Assembly (NCBI GenBank): GCA_965215385.1
Contig: OZ244059.1
Location: forward strand, 1,426,001 to 1,490,000
Direction: 5' to 3'
DNA from: JAPORY01 sp965215385
GTDB lineage: Bacteria; Pseudomonadota; Alphaproteobacteria; Rhodobacterales; Rhodobacteraceae
DNA: 64,000 nucleotides
Shown: positions 37,856 through 47,300 of the stretch, piece by piece
Layout: every line of letters begins with the position of its first letter
Position numbering within the stretch: the stretch's first letter is position 1
The notes under the pieces: generated by a model
Database searches by the model: none
Told to the model about the DNA's origin: nothing
Seen by the model: the letters and a program-made list of their open reading frames with translations, nothing else
Position numbers and translations under genes: made by a program

Positions 37856-39964
37856 ATGACAATGAAGAAGCTAACGATAACTGCTGGTCACTGTGACCGG
37901 CTCGGTGCACATCACGACGGCGACGGCGTCAATTTTGCTGTATTTTCGGAGAATGCCGAGCAAATTGATCTTTGTCTTTTTTCCACCAACGATCAGCCAG
38001 AACACACCCGTCTTACTCTGCCGGAACGGACCGGATCAATTTGGCACGGATACGTCCCTGGACTCTCGATTGGAAGCCTTTATGGTTATCGCGTTCACGG
38101 ACCTTACGCACCGCAATTGGGTCACCGGTTTAATCCCCATAAACTGGTGTGTGATCCCTATGCACGGGAATATTCTGGCAATTGGACGCATCACCCGTCA
38201 ACCTATGGCTATAGCCTCGAAAGTGCCGAGCGAGACTTATCGTTTGATCAATCAGATAGTGCGCCTTATGTCCCAAAATCTGTCGTCACGGCGCCAGCCG
38301 TGGCTGGCAGTGACTGGGCAGCGAAGCCAAGCTCGACTACGAGAGATCTCATCTACGAATTGCATGTCAAGGGCTTCTCCCAGCAACATCCATTGATCCC
38401 CAGCGCGGTTCGCGGAACCTACGAGGGTTTGGCGTCACCGCCCATGTTAGATCATTTAACCAAATTGGGCGTTAAGGCCGTCGAACTCATGCCCGTCCAC
38501 GCCTTTATCGATGATGCCTTTCTGCTTGAACGCGGATTGAGCAATTACTGGGGGTATAACTCAATTGGCTTCTTTGTGGCTGAACCCAGATATATTGGGG
38601 TGCATAGTCGGGACGGTTTTCGTCGAATGGTAGAACAGTTTCATGCCGCCGATATCGAGGTTATTCTTGATGTCGTATACAATCACACAGCGGAGGGTGA
38701 CCATCGGGGTCAAACGCTCTCCTTTCGCGGTCTCGACAATGCGGCCTATTATCGATTGCAGGCCGAACAAAAGCGCTACTATGTCAATGACACGGGCTGC
38801 GGGAATACCCTGAATGTTGCGCATCCATTTGTCATCCGCCTGATACTTGATAGCCTGCGCTATTGGGTCGAGGTAATGGGAGTTGACGGCTTTCGGTTTG
38901 ATCTCGCGACTACGCTGGGGCGAGAGGATTACGGCTTTGACCCACACGGCGGCTTTCTCGACGCCCTGCGACAAGATCCAGTCCTAGCCAAGACGCGCCT
39001 GATTGCCGAACCGTGGGATGTCGGCATTGACGGCTACAGAATGGGACAATTCCCACCGGAATTTCACGAATGGAATGATCACTACCGCGACTCTGTCCGT
39101 CGCTTCTGGCGGGGTGACGAGCACAGTGCTGCAGATTTAGCCTCGGGGCTGTTAGGTTCGGCCGGCAGATTTGATCATTCTGGTCGGCGTAGCTCAGCTT
39201 CGATCAATTTTTTGGCTGCTCATGATGGTTTTACCCTAGCTGATACAACCCGATATTCCGTGCCGCACAACGAAGCCAATGGTGAGGACAACAAGGACGG
39301 TCACAAAGCAAACTTTAGCGATAATTTTGGGGTAGAGGGCAGCACCGATCAACCCAAAATCAATAAATCCCGAGAGCGCCGAATTCGAAATATGCTTGCG
39401 ACCCTGTTTTTGTCACAAGGAACACCGATGCTACTGGCGGGGGATGAACTCGGCAATTCTCAGGGCGGAAACAACAATGCCTATTGCCAAGATAATGCGA
39501 CGAGTTGGGTCAATTGGAACGAAGCTAACTCCGAACTTACGGAATTTGTTGCGTCGCTATCGAGATTTCGGCAGAGTCATTCAAGTTTGCGGCAACGGTA
39601 TTTCCTGCATGGTGAGACGCGGCCGTGGGACGGATTGGTTGATGCTGAGTGGACTGATGTCACTGGTAAAGCCGTAAACTGGCCTGATCCTGACTTGTCA
39701 GTATTTTGCCTAATTATTCGCTCCACCTGTCAAGCAAGCGATGAGACCCGCGGCGACGAGACAATCTTGATTGCGGTTAATCGATCCAAACAAGACCATG
39801 AGTTGGTGCTACCGAAACTCAAAGATGGTTGGTGCTGGAATCGTGGGATTGACACAGCGACGGCGGTACCAATACCTGACACGGAGTTACACTTTGGTTC
39901 TGCCACTGTCGCGGCGGAGTCAGTTGTGGCCTTTGTTAGTAATGAGTTGGACGAAAACGAGTGA
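37856..39964 (+). CDS. glgX: Glycogen debranching enzyme (isoamylase type)
   Basis: 702 residues of GH13_11. N-terminal CBM48-like part (GDGVNFAVFSENAEQIDLCL), then the barrel with EVILDVVYNHTAEG, nucleophile Asp in GFRFDLATTLGRE, acid/base Glu in RLIAEPWDVG, and NFLAAHDGFTLAD. It cleaves the alpha-1,6 stubs left by GlgP. Its stop overlaps the malQ start (GTGA). Confidence 0.95.
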   Translation: MTMKKLTITAGHCDRLGAHHDGDGVNFAVFSENAEQIDLCLFSTNDQPEHTRLTLPERTGSIWHGYVPGLSIGSLYGYRVHGPYAPQLGHRFNPHKLVCDPYAREYSGNWTHHPSTYGYSLESAERDLSFDQSDSAPYVPKSVVTAPAVAGSDWAAKPSSTTRDLIYELHVKGFSQQHPLIPSAVRGTYEGLASPPMLDHLTKLGVKAVELMPVHAFIDDAFLLERGLSNYWGYNSIGFFVAEPRYIGVHSRDGFRRMVEQFHAADIEVILDVVYNHTAEGDHRGQTLSFRGLDNAAYYRLQAEQKRYYVNDTGCGNTLNVAHPFVIRLILDSLRYWVEVMGVDGFRFDLATTLGREDYGFDPHGGFLDALRQDPVLAKTRLIAEPWDVGIDGYRMGQFPPEFHEWNDHYRDSVRRFWRGDEHSAADLASGLLGSAGRFDHSGRRSSASINFLAAHDGFTLADTTRYSVPHNEANGEDNKDGHKANFSDNFGVEGSTDQPKINKSRERRIRNMLATLFLSQGTPMLLAGDELGNSQGGNNNAYCQDNATSWVNWNEANSELTEFVASLSRFRQSHSSLRQRYFLHGETRPWDGLVDAEWTDVTGKAVNWPDPDLSVFCLIIRSTCQASDETRGDETILIAVNRSKQDHELVLPKLKDGWCWNRGIDTATAVPIPDTELHFGSATVAAESVVAFVSNELDENE

Positions 39965-41910
39965 GTGCCGACGCCGAGCTCGCGCAGCTAGCAAATGTTT
40001 ATGGTATTTTACCTCGCTTTCGCGATTTGTATGGTTGTTTGCACACTGCCCCTCCAGAAACTCTGCGAGCATTACTCGCAGCCTTCGGCGTCGACGCAAC
40101 GAATACACGCGCGATTCGCAATCACCTCGTTGCCACCAAAGCGCGGCGGACCGAGCGGCAATTCCCCGTGGAGGTTGTTGTCGCCTGCGATCAACCGACC
40201 TACCTGGCCGCCCATGACCTCAATATTCCGGCCTTGGATGCCGGTGTTCATTTGCTCGATTTTCGTCGCAACGGCGTTGGCGAAACCGTGCGAGTTATTG
40301 CCGCGCCGCGACGAGCACCCTCGGTAAGAGAAACTTCGCAACGTGATCGCGTCTGGGGAATAAATTTGGCTTTATACGGCGTTCAATCAAAACGCAATCT
40401 TGGCATTGGTGACTATGCCGACCTTAAAGAACTTGCGACGACTCTTGGCAGTGAGGGCGGCGACTTCCTTGGCTTAAATCCATTACACGCCATTGGCTCG
40501 TCCCCACAAAATTTCAGTCCTTATTCACCCTCTCATCGGGTGTTTCTCAACTGCAACCACATCGCGCTTGATCATATTCCGGGGCTCGAATCGTCACCGA
40601 AAATGCGTGAAGTCATTGCCAAGAATCAAGATCACGTAAGCGAACTGCAGGCGGACCGTTTCGTCGACTACCATAAGTATCAATACATCTTTCATACCGT
40701 TGCGTTCCAACTATACCATATATTCCTCACGCAAATGGCCACTAAATTCATGACTGGCTTTACGGACTTTAAATGTGATCGCGGTTCCTTTTTGCAGGAG
40801 TTCGCCCGCTTCGAAGCTGCGCGGTTTATCACGTCCAAGACGCTCCCACAATTCACGCAATCGACAGAAGCCATTGCCGAATACTTGATGTGGCTGCAGT
40901 GGGTAGCCGCTTGTCAACTGACCGCAGCGCAGTGCGCCGCTAAATCTTCTGGTATGTCACTTGGTTTGTTTCTTGATCTTGCCGTTGGCACTGACCGCAA
41001 AGGTGCTGAAACGGCGGCGAAGAATAATTGTCTGGCTCGGGGGGTGTCAATCGGTGCACCACCGGATCGCTTCAATCCTACTGGCCAGAACTGGAATCTA
41101 GCCCCGTTTGACCCCCTTGAACTCGGCAATCAAGATTACGCACCCTATCGCCGCATCTTGGCCGCGGCAATGCGGTATGCAGGGGTGCTAAGAATTGATC
41201 ATATTCTTGGCTTAATGCGGAGTTTCTGGTTGCCCGACAATGGAGCCCCTGGTGCTTACGTGCGGCAACCACTGGAATCGTTGCTCGCGATTACAAAAAT
41301 CGAGGCCCAAAACAGCGGTACTGTGGTAATCGGTGAAGACCTTGGGCTCATCCCGAGGGGATTTCGAACACAACTACGCGACCACGGATTCTACGGGTAC
41401 TCGGTGTTGCAATTTGAAAAATGTTTCAATGCGGGTTTACGCCGCAAGGATGTGCTCGCGTGTTTTTCAACCCACGACACCCCGACCATTCGCGGATTTC
41501 AAACCGGGCGAGATTTAGATTGGTCGCAGCGTCTTGGTTTGATTTCTTCGACGCAAGCCGACCAGCTTCGCGCGAAAAGGAAGAAAACAGTGAAGAAAAT
41601 CAAGGACTCGGCATCATCGGCGGAATTCTGCGACAGTATTCATCATCGGATGATGCGATCATCTGCCACGCTCGTATGCGCACAGTTAGACGATATTCTC
41701 CAACATAAGGATGCCCAAAATCTGCCTGGAACCACGGATGAACATCCCAATTGGCGGCGAAAATATTGTGTATCACTAGACCGCATTGCGACTCATACAC
41801 GGTTTCGAGAATTCTGCGCCAATGCCCGAACGAGCATACCGATTTCGCAACAGCAGCGACGAGAAGCACGAAGTTCAGAGGCGACACCAAACAAGCTAAA
41901 TCCCGAATAA
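39961..41910 (+). CDS. malQ: 4-alpha-glucanotransferase
   Basis: 649 residues of GH77 with an N-terminal helical extension (about 1-140) and the barrel from about 135 (WGINLALYGVQSKRNLGIGD, LGLNPLHAIGSSP, SPYSPSHRVFLN). Catalytic segments: VLRIDHILGLMRSFWLP (nucleophile Asp), VVIGEDLGLIPRGFR (acid/base Glu) and STHDTPTIRGF. It transfers maltodextrin segments, recycling short chains from GlgX and GlgP action. In relatives with a compact glg operon the last gene is often phosphoglucomutase; none is seen here. Last gene of the run, converging on tyrA. Confidence 0.93.
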   Translation: MSADAELAQLANVYGILPRFRDLYGCLHTAPPETLRALLAAFGVDATNTRAIRNHLVATKARRTERQFPVEVVVACDQPTYLAAHDLNIPALDAGVHLLDFRRNGVGETVRVIAAPRRAPSVRETSQRDRVWGINLALYGVQSKRNLGIGDYADLKELATTLGSEGGDFLGLNPLHAIGSSPQNFSPYSPSHRVFLNCNHIALDHIPGLESSPKMREVIAKNQDHVSELQADRFVDYHKYQYIFHTVAFQLYHIFLTQMATKFMTGFTDFKCDRGSFLQEFARFEAARFITSKTLPQFTQSTEAIAEYLMWLQWVAACQLTAAQCAAKSSGMSLGLFLDLAVGTDRKGAETAAKNNCLARGVSIGAPPDRFNPTGQNWNLAPFDPLELGNQDYAPYRRILAAAMRYAGVLRIDHILGLMRSFWLPDNGAPGAYVRQPLESLLAITKIEAQNSGTVVIGEDLGLIPRGFRTQLRDHGFYGYSVLQFEKCFNAGLRRKDVLACFSTHDTPTIRGFQTGRDLDWSQRLGLISSTQADQLRAKRKKTVKKIKDSASSAEFCDSIHHRMMRSSATLVCAQLDDILQHKDAQNLPGTTDEHPNWRRKYCVSLDRIATHTRFREFCANARTSIPISQQQRREARSSEATPNKLNPE

Positions 41911-41974
41911 ACGGGGCTCAAAATACGCTCCACTGCAACCGAATTGCGGCGTGAACGACTTCATCCGTTAAGTA

Positions 41975-42910
41975 TCATTCTTCACGCGCTGGCTTCGCGG
42001 TCAGATCTCTACCAAAGTTAGCGGCAGCGGTATCTTGTCGCGCTTCTATGATTCCTCGACGAATCTCTCGCGTTCGCGAAAAATAATCGAATAGAAAATC
42101 ACCGTCGCCCGTCCTAATGGCCCGCTGCAGAGCAAACAGTTCCTCAGTAAATCGCCCTAGGATTTCGAGGGTTGCGTCCTTATTGTTCAAGAATACATCG
42201 CGCCACATCGTTGGATCTGACGCGGCGATTCGGGTAAAGTCGCGAAACCCAGCCGCCGAGTAGTCAATAACTTCTCGGTCGGTAATACGACGCATATCCT
42301 CGGCGACCCCTACCATCGTGTAGGCGATCAAGTGCGGGGCGTGACTTGTTACCGCCAGAACAAGATCGTGGTGCTCGGCGTCCAATACTGCGGTTTTTGC
42401 CCCCAGCCCCTGCCAGAAGCGCTCTAAGCGCTTGAGAGCTTGGACATCTGTGTATTCCGCTGGAACTAGCAGACACCATCGGTTTTCGAATAACTCGGCA
42501 AATCCAGATCGTGGGCCGGATTGCTCGGTTCCAGCCAACGGATGCGCCGGAACAAAATGAACTGCTGGCGGGATGTGGGGCGATACGCAATCAATGACAT
42601 GGCGTTTCACCGATCCCACATCACTTACAGTCGCGCCGACTTTTAGCGCTGGTGCAATCTCTTTAGCGACCGCCCCCATCGCGCCGATGGGTGTGCACAA
42701 AACGACAAGATCAGCCCCTTCGACAGCATTCGCGATCGAGTCATAAACGCGATCACACAATCCGATTTCGCGTGCGACTTGCCGCGTGTTGTCCGTTCGA
42801 GCAAACCCAACAACTTCGTTGGCGACCCCTCGCCTTCTGATCGCCCAATACATTGAGGACGCAATAAGCCCAAGGCCGATCAACGCCACTCGATCATAGA
42901 TGATACTCAT
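41975..42910 (-). CDS. tyrA: Prephenate/arogenate dehydrogenase
   Basis: 311 residues. N-terminal NAD(P) fold VALIGLGLIASSMYWAI, then VVLCTPIGAMGAV, SDVGSVKRHVID, the substrate motif VPAHPLAGTEQSGP and the helical dimer domain with TSHAPHLIAYT and GFRDFTRIAASDP. It oxidises prephenate or arogenate toward tyrosine. Monofunctional: no chorismate mutase or ACT domain. The start overlaps the hisC stop by four bases (ATGA), forming a hisC-tyrA operon typical of Rhodobacterales. Confidence 0.94.
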   Translation of the reverse strand: MSIIYDRVALIGLGLIASSMYWAIRRRGVANEVVGFARTDNTRQVAREIGLCDRVYDSIANAVEGADLVVLCTPIGAMGAVAKEIAPALKVGATVSDVGSVKRHVIDCVSPHIPPAVHFVPAHPLAGTEQSGPRSGFAELFENRWCLLVPAEYTDVQALKRLERFWQGLGAKTAVLDAEHHDLVLAVTSHAPHLIAYTMVGVAEDMRRITDREVIDYSAAGFRDFTRIAASDPTMWRDVFLNNKDATLEILGRFTEELFALQRAIRTGDGDFLFDYFSRTREIRRGIIEARQDTAAANFGRDLTAKPAREE

Positions 42911-43989
42911 TTCTTGCCAACGAATAGCTTCAAAGTTTCATAGACTCTCTTATTGTCCTCTGGGGTGCCGACGGTAATTCGTAACCCTTCGGGAAAGCCA
43001 TAATCAGTTACTGGTCGTACAATGATCCCATGGTTCTGGAACAACAAGAACGCGGCTTTCGCCTCATTCTCGCTGGCAAATCGCACCAGCACAAAATTGG
43101 CGTAGGATCGGTCACAATCCATTCCCAAGTCCCGAACCCAAGTGCAAAGCCGTTGCCGCTGCTCTGCATTATTCGATCGACATTTGCCCGCATGATTTTG
43201 ATCATTGAGTGCCGCCTCGGCGGCCGCTAGAGCAACACTTGATACGTTGAACGGACCGCGAATACGATTCAAGGCGTCGATCACCGCAACTGCACCGTAG
43301 CACCAACCGACACGTAATCCGCCCAACCCATATATTTTTGAAAAAGTTCGCGTCATCACGACGTTCTCATTGGCGTCGACGACCCCCGCGCTCCCATCGA
43401 AACCGGCGACAAATTCGACATAAGCACCGTCCAAAACAAGTATACAATCACTCGGTAATTCGCGAGCTAGTTGCGTGATTTGGTCCTCTGCCAACATTGT
43501 GCCAGTGGGATTGGCAGGATTGGCAAGATAGACGATCCTCGTCTTGGGTGTCACTGATGACAGAAGTTCCGCTATATCGACACAACGATTGCTTTCCTTT
43601 GCGACAATTGGGCGAGCGCCAACGGTTTGGGCAATTTTGGGATATAATAGGAAACCATGCTGTGGATAGACGACTTCATCACCTGCACCCGCATAAGCCA
43701 TTGCCAATAGAGTTAAGATTTCATCGGAGCCGGCACCAATGAGGATCTGCTTTGGATCAAGTTGATGAAATTCACCGATCCGTTCCCTGAGGCTAGCGTG
43801 ATCACTAGACGGATAGCGATTGGTGGACGCAGCTGCCTGACCAATTGCCGCTATGGCATTCGGACTCGGGCCAAAGGGATTTTCGTTTGCCGATAGTTTC
43901 AGCACCCTAGACTGACCCGCGATTACCGAAGCACCGCCTTTGTAGGGTTTGATTTGTTGAATCTGAGATTTCGCAGCAGGTGTCGGCAC
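42907..43989 (-). CDS. hisC: Histidinol-phosphate / aromatic aminotransferase
   Basis: 360 residues of class I/II PLP aminotransferases. Visible: LSANENPFGPSPNAIAAI, YPSSDHASLRERI, GAGSDEILTLLA, VYLANPANPTGTM and the PLP-lysine segment TRTFSKIYGLGGLRVGW. It can act in histidine synthesis and, given its coupling to tyrA, probably also in phenylalanine and tyrosine transamination. GTG start at 43989. Confidence 0.94.
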   Translation of the reverse strand: MPTPAAKSQIQQIKPYKGGASVIAGQSRVLKLSANENPFGPSPNAIAAIGQAAASTNRYPSSDHASLRERIGEFHQLDPKQILIGAGSDEILTLLAMAYAGAGDEVVYPQHGFLLYPKIAQTVGARPIVAKESNRCVDIAELLSSVTPKTRIVYLANPANPTGTMLAEDQITQLARELPSDCILVLDGAYVEFVAGFDGSAGVVDANENVVMTRTFSKIYGLGGLRVGWCYGAVAVIDALNRIRGPFNVSSVALAAAEAALNDQNHAGKCRSNNAEQRQRLCTWVRDLGMDCDRSYANFVLVRFASENEAKAAFLLFQNHGIIVRPVTDYGFPEGLRITVGTPEDNKRVYETLKLFVGKK

Positions 43990-44146
43990 TGATCTATTCT
44001 CTCTGGCTACTTTGAAATTTCAGCCCGAAGGTCGTAACTTCTCGGTGCTCCGAAAACACCCTGTTCTTATGGTTTCGAAAAATGCTTCGCTCAGTTGCGA
44101 ATGACATGAACTCTGGCGCGACTGGACAATTGAGGTTGTCGAAAAA

Positions 44147-44905
44147 TTAATGCACTTCGCGTTCGGCCCAGCCAGCGAAAGTCTTCTCAAGCATCACGAC
44201 GACATAATAAAGGACGATCCCTAGAAACGCTAGCGCAATTAGAACGGCGAACATCAGGGGATAATCTGAATTCGTCTTGCCGCTATCAAATAGTGCTCCC
44301 AAGCCTTTACCGTGCGGTGATACGATTTCCATAAGGTTTGTGCCGATGAACGCGAGGGTAACCGCGACCTTCAGCGCGCCAAAGAACTCTGGTAAGGTTT
44401 TTGGTAATGCAATCTTCCAGAAAATCATCATCTTGGACGCGCCGAGTGAGCGCAAGATGTCACGATATTCTGGTTCGAGTGTCGATAAGCCAATTGATAC
44501 CGAGACGGCAATGGGGAAAAAAGAAATCATGAAGGCGATCAAAACGGTGTTGAAATCGTGAGCTCCCACGAACATCAATGCGACAATCGGCACGACCGTT
44601 GCTTTTGGAATCGCATTAAATCCAACGAGCAGCGGATACAAAGCATCCCGCATTATCTTTGAAAGCCCCATCACCATGCCGATTGCGACACCGACGATCA
44701 CAGCTAGCCACAGCCCCACGACGGTTCGCCAAAGCGTATCCCAGCCCATAACGAGAAACAAATCGCGAAACTTCCAAAATGCGGGCCAAAGATCGCTTGG
44801 CGACGCCATTTTGTAGTTCGGCCAATCATTAACCCAAACCACAAACTCCCAAAACACCAAAAATATAATGATGGCAGCGACTGGTACCGCAACTTTCTGA
44901 AACAT
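44147..44905 (-). CDS. Orphan ABC permease (SsuC/TauC/ThiX type)
   Basis: 252 residues with six predicted helices. The EAA-loop region reads ILRSLGASKMMIFWKIALPK and the ending WAEREVH is typical of nitrate/sulfonate/taurine/hydroxymethylpyrimidine permeases. First helix AAIIIFLVFWEFVVWV. An importer of this type needs an ATPase and a binding protein, and neither lies next to it; 600 bases of apparently non-coding DNA precede it. It may serve with partners elsewhere or be left over from a lost operon. Substrate cannot be inferred. Confidence 0.85.
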   Translation of the reverse strand: MFQKVAVPVAAIIIFLVFWEFVVWVNDWPNYKMASPSDLWPAFWKFRDLFLVMGWDTLWRTVVGLWLAVIVGVAIGMVMGLSKIMRDALYPLLVGFNAIPKATVVPIVALMFVGAHDFNTVLIAFMISFFPIAVSVSIGLSTLEPEYRDILRSLGASKMMIFWKIALPKTLPEFFGALKVAVTLAFIGTNLMEIVSPHGKGLGALFDSGKTNSDYPLMFAVLIALAFLGIVLYYVVVMLEKTFAGWAEREVH

Positions 44906-45516
44906 GTAATGACCATCCCGACCGGTGACGCTAGGTCTGTTGTCATTTATTGCAAACAGTTCGTCAACGCAAAATGTACCGTCCTCGGACCCTCACCGTC
45001 TTCGCCATCTGTTGACAACAGACTCTTGCGAAGGAGCAGCGAACTGGCCTCTCAATTCCTGCTCAGCTCCAATTCACGGCACCGTCGTTAAGAGCAAACG
45101 CGAATTTATTGGCAATTGTACGCCGCTTGCGTTCATGGAATCTGCTCAAAATCCTTGAGCAAACTGCAAGGTGATCTGGGTCCTTTGTGATCAAGTGCCC
45201 GAATACAAGCTTTTCGTGTATTCTCTGATTGATTTTTGGCTTATCGCGCCTTCAGAAAGTGGTACCTAATTCGACTACTTTCTTAATGGCTCCGATTGAT
45301 CGCCATGTACCTGATCCACCACTCCCCAATCGACACCAATTGCAACCGGCCAAACGTTACCTAGTCCCACCAGTTGCGTTATGCCCCGATAAGTAATGAC
45401 ACAATCGTGCGTCATCGTAGCTGATTCATCAAGACGTAGCAGATCCCGGAAGACTTGTTGTCTCTCCGCTAAAGCGTCCCATCAATCATACTCACAGTTT
45501 TCATGAAACCCTTATC
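44906..45516. other. Gene-free stretch before the broken ATPase
   Basis: About 610 bases with no supportable gene. It should hold the permease promoter near 44906-45000. The missing N-terminal part of the ATPase pseudogene, including any Walker A motif, would be expected in the last 250 bases, but I could not find it. Confidence 0.4.
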
Positions 45517-47072
45517 ATGGCCGTTAATAGTACCGAACCAGCACTTTTGGACGGCTATACTCCTCACGATAATCCAGACACCAACTTTACAGCGATGGCA
45601 CTACATATTTTGGAACGCGGACACATCTTGGTTCTCGACGAGTTCCAACGCATTGGGTATGATGGATCGCGGCATCTTGATCAGTGTTCCATGCTCATAT
45701 TGATCGGCTTGGGGATAATTCAGTGCCGCGGACAGACCAATGGCATCCGCGATTGGTTGTAATGGGCTCAGAGCAGTAAAAACTCTGGGACCTGTTTACG
45801 CGCCCAACGGCACCCATGTACCAACTGATATGGAATGTCCTCCATATAAAGCCCTGGAACTTTAGCGAGTTCAAAGAGACAGCAAAGGATCAAGGACGTG
45901 ATCAAAATCCCAATCGACTGCTGACTTTGTGGACGGCCCATAACGGGCTGCCAAGCCATTGGCAGCGCTTCGCTAGGGAAAAATCTCAGCGACTTTGCTC
46001 AAGTCACAGATGATGAAGCTTGGACCCATCAGTTCTTGGCAATGGAGGACAGTTATCGCAAATTGCGCAACGGCCGGTTCCACCGCCAGTTGGAAGTAGA
46101 GTTGCGGCCTCGGATCTTGCCATTGTCCGTTGGCTGGCAGCACGTCCATCTAGACACAACATTGCTTCGGACTTGCGACACAAAGACCATCGTTCAGTTG
46201 TTACAGAAATCAAGACGGCATTGCAACACGAACGACCCGACCAAGAAATTTCCGACGATAACGTCCCTGAAAGGGTTCACGACGCGATTCAAAAACGCTT
46301 GTCGAGAGAGCACCTTGGGTTATTGGCTGCTCACTCGCCTCTCAATAGCGAAAATGGCACTAAATGGTCGGTCTTAGATAACTTTGCCCAATTTCAACTT
46401 AAGGTTCTTAACTCTGATGAAATCGATGACCAATGGGCCAATACCGAAAATGAAATTACCGAAATGGATCGCCTCGCCGATATGCGAGCTCTTGAAGGGC
46501 TTGGGCTTGAAAGCATTGCGGCGCAAGGGTTTCGAGAGTTATTTGCAACGGGCACCGATGTCATTACCTCGAAACAAGCGCGGCGCATTTGGATACGAAC
46601 CCAGGTTGAGCGCAAAGGGATCGTGGGAGATCTAGACTTGATGATCATCCATCAGGAAAAACCTCCAGCCTTGTCCCGAAACTGCGACGGTAATCGTCAT
46701 TTTTGGATCGGATCTGTCAAGCGGACCGCGACCGAATTCTATCAAGAGATCGAAGATAGAGATGGGGATAGGACAACCGCTCTGCAAAGAGACCTCAAAC
46801 GCGGGGATTTATTCCTGCAACCCCTTGATTGCGGCAAAACCTTAACGCGGGAACACTTCAGGAAAAAATGGCGCCATGAAATCAATTTTGTTGTCATTTC
46901 ACGCGCCTTTACCTCATCAGATCGCAAGTCGATCGCGAAAATATTCGAGTATCATCAACAGCGTCTAGAATGTGATCGCAGCATTCGTCGGTTCATTATC
47001 ATGACCATCGACGATTTGATATCAGGGCGCGGCCCGCAATCGTTGGAACGTGTTCCACCAACGTGCAACTAA
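45517..47072 (+). pseudogene. Disrupted ATPase of the ATPase_2/DUF234 (PD-(D/E)xK) type
   Basis: Several frames together spell one protein. Frame 1 (45517-45762) carries a Walker B-like GHILVLDEFQRIG. A stop interrupts near 45776; the next pieces read LWDLFTRPTAPMYQ, NVLHIKPWNFSEF and LLTLWTAHNGLPSHWQRFAR, matching the part after Walker B in these ATPases. The frame changes again near 46000 and a long open frame (46020-47072) covers a winged-helix region (GLLAAHSPL, SVLDNFAQFQLKVL) and a nuclease-like end (GDLDLMII, FWIGSVKRTATEF). The active-site Glu expected before the lysine is not obvious. Walker A is missing. Family members are AAA ATPases with a C-terminal DUF234 nuclease fold and unknown function. 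The C-terminal frame may still be expressed on its own. Confidence 0.5.
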
Positions 47073-47300
47073 CCTGAAGGCTGGCGTTCGTTGCGTCGGC
47101 AAAGCCATTTTTCTCACAAACTCTGCTAAACTTGACGTTCTCGGTAAAAGAACTTCGAATTAACTTTCATCTCAGATTAAGGTAACTATTCCCCTTGCGA
47201 CCGAATCTTCAGAGTCTTGGAAACTCGAATCATCATGCGTTAGATTATCGACACCTAACCAAAAGTATAGGTCGACGAATTCTAGCCAGCGGAAACAAGA

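Noticed and set aside
45768..45959. Minus-strand open frame inside the broken ATPase
   Set aside because: Antisense to segments that match the ATPase family.
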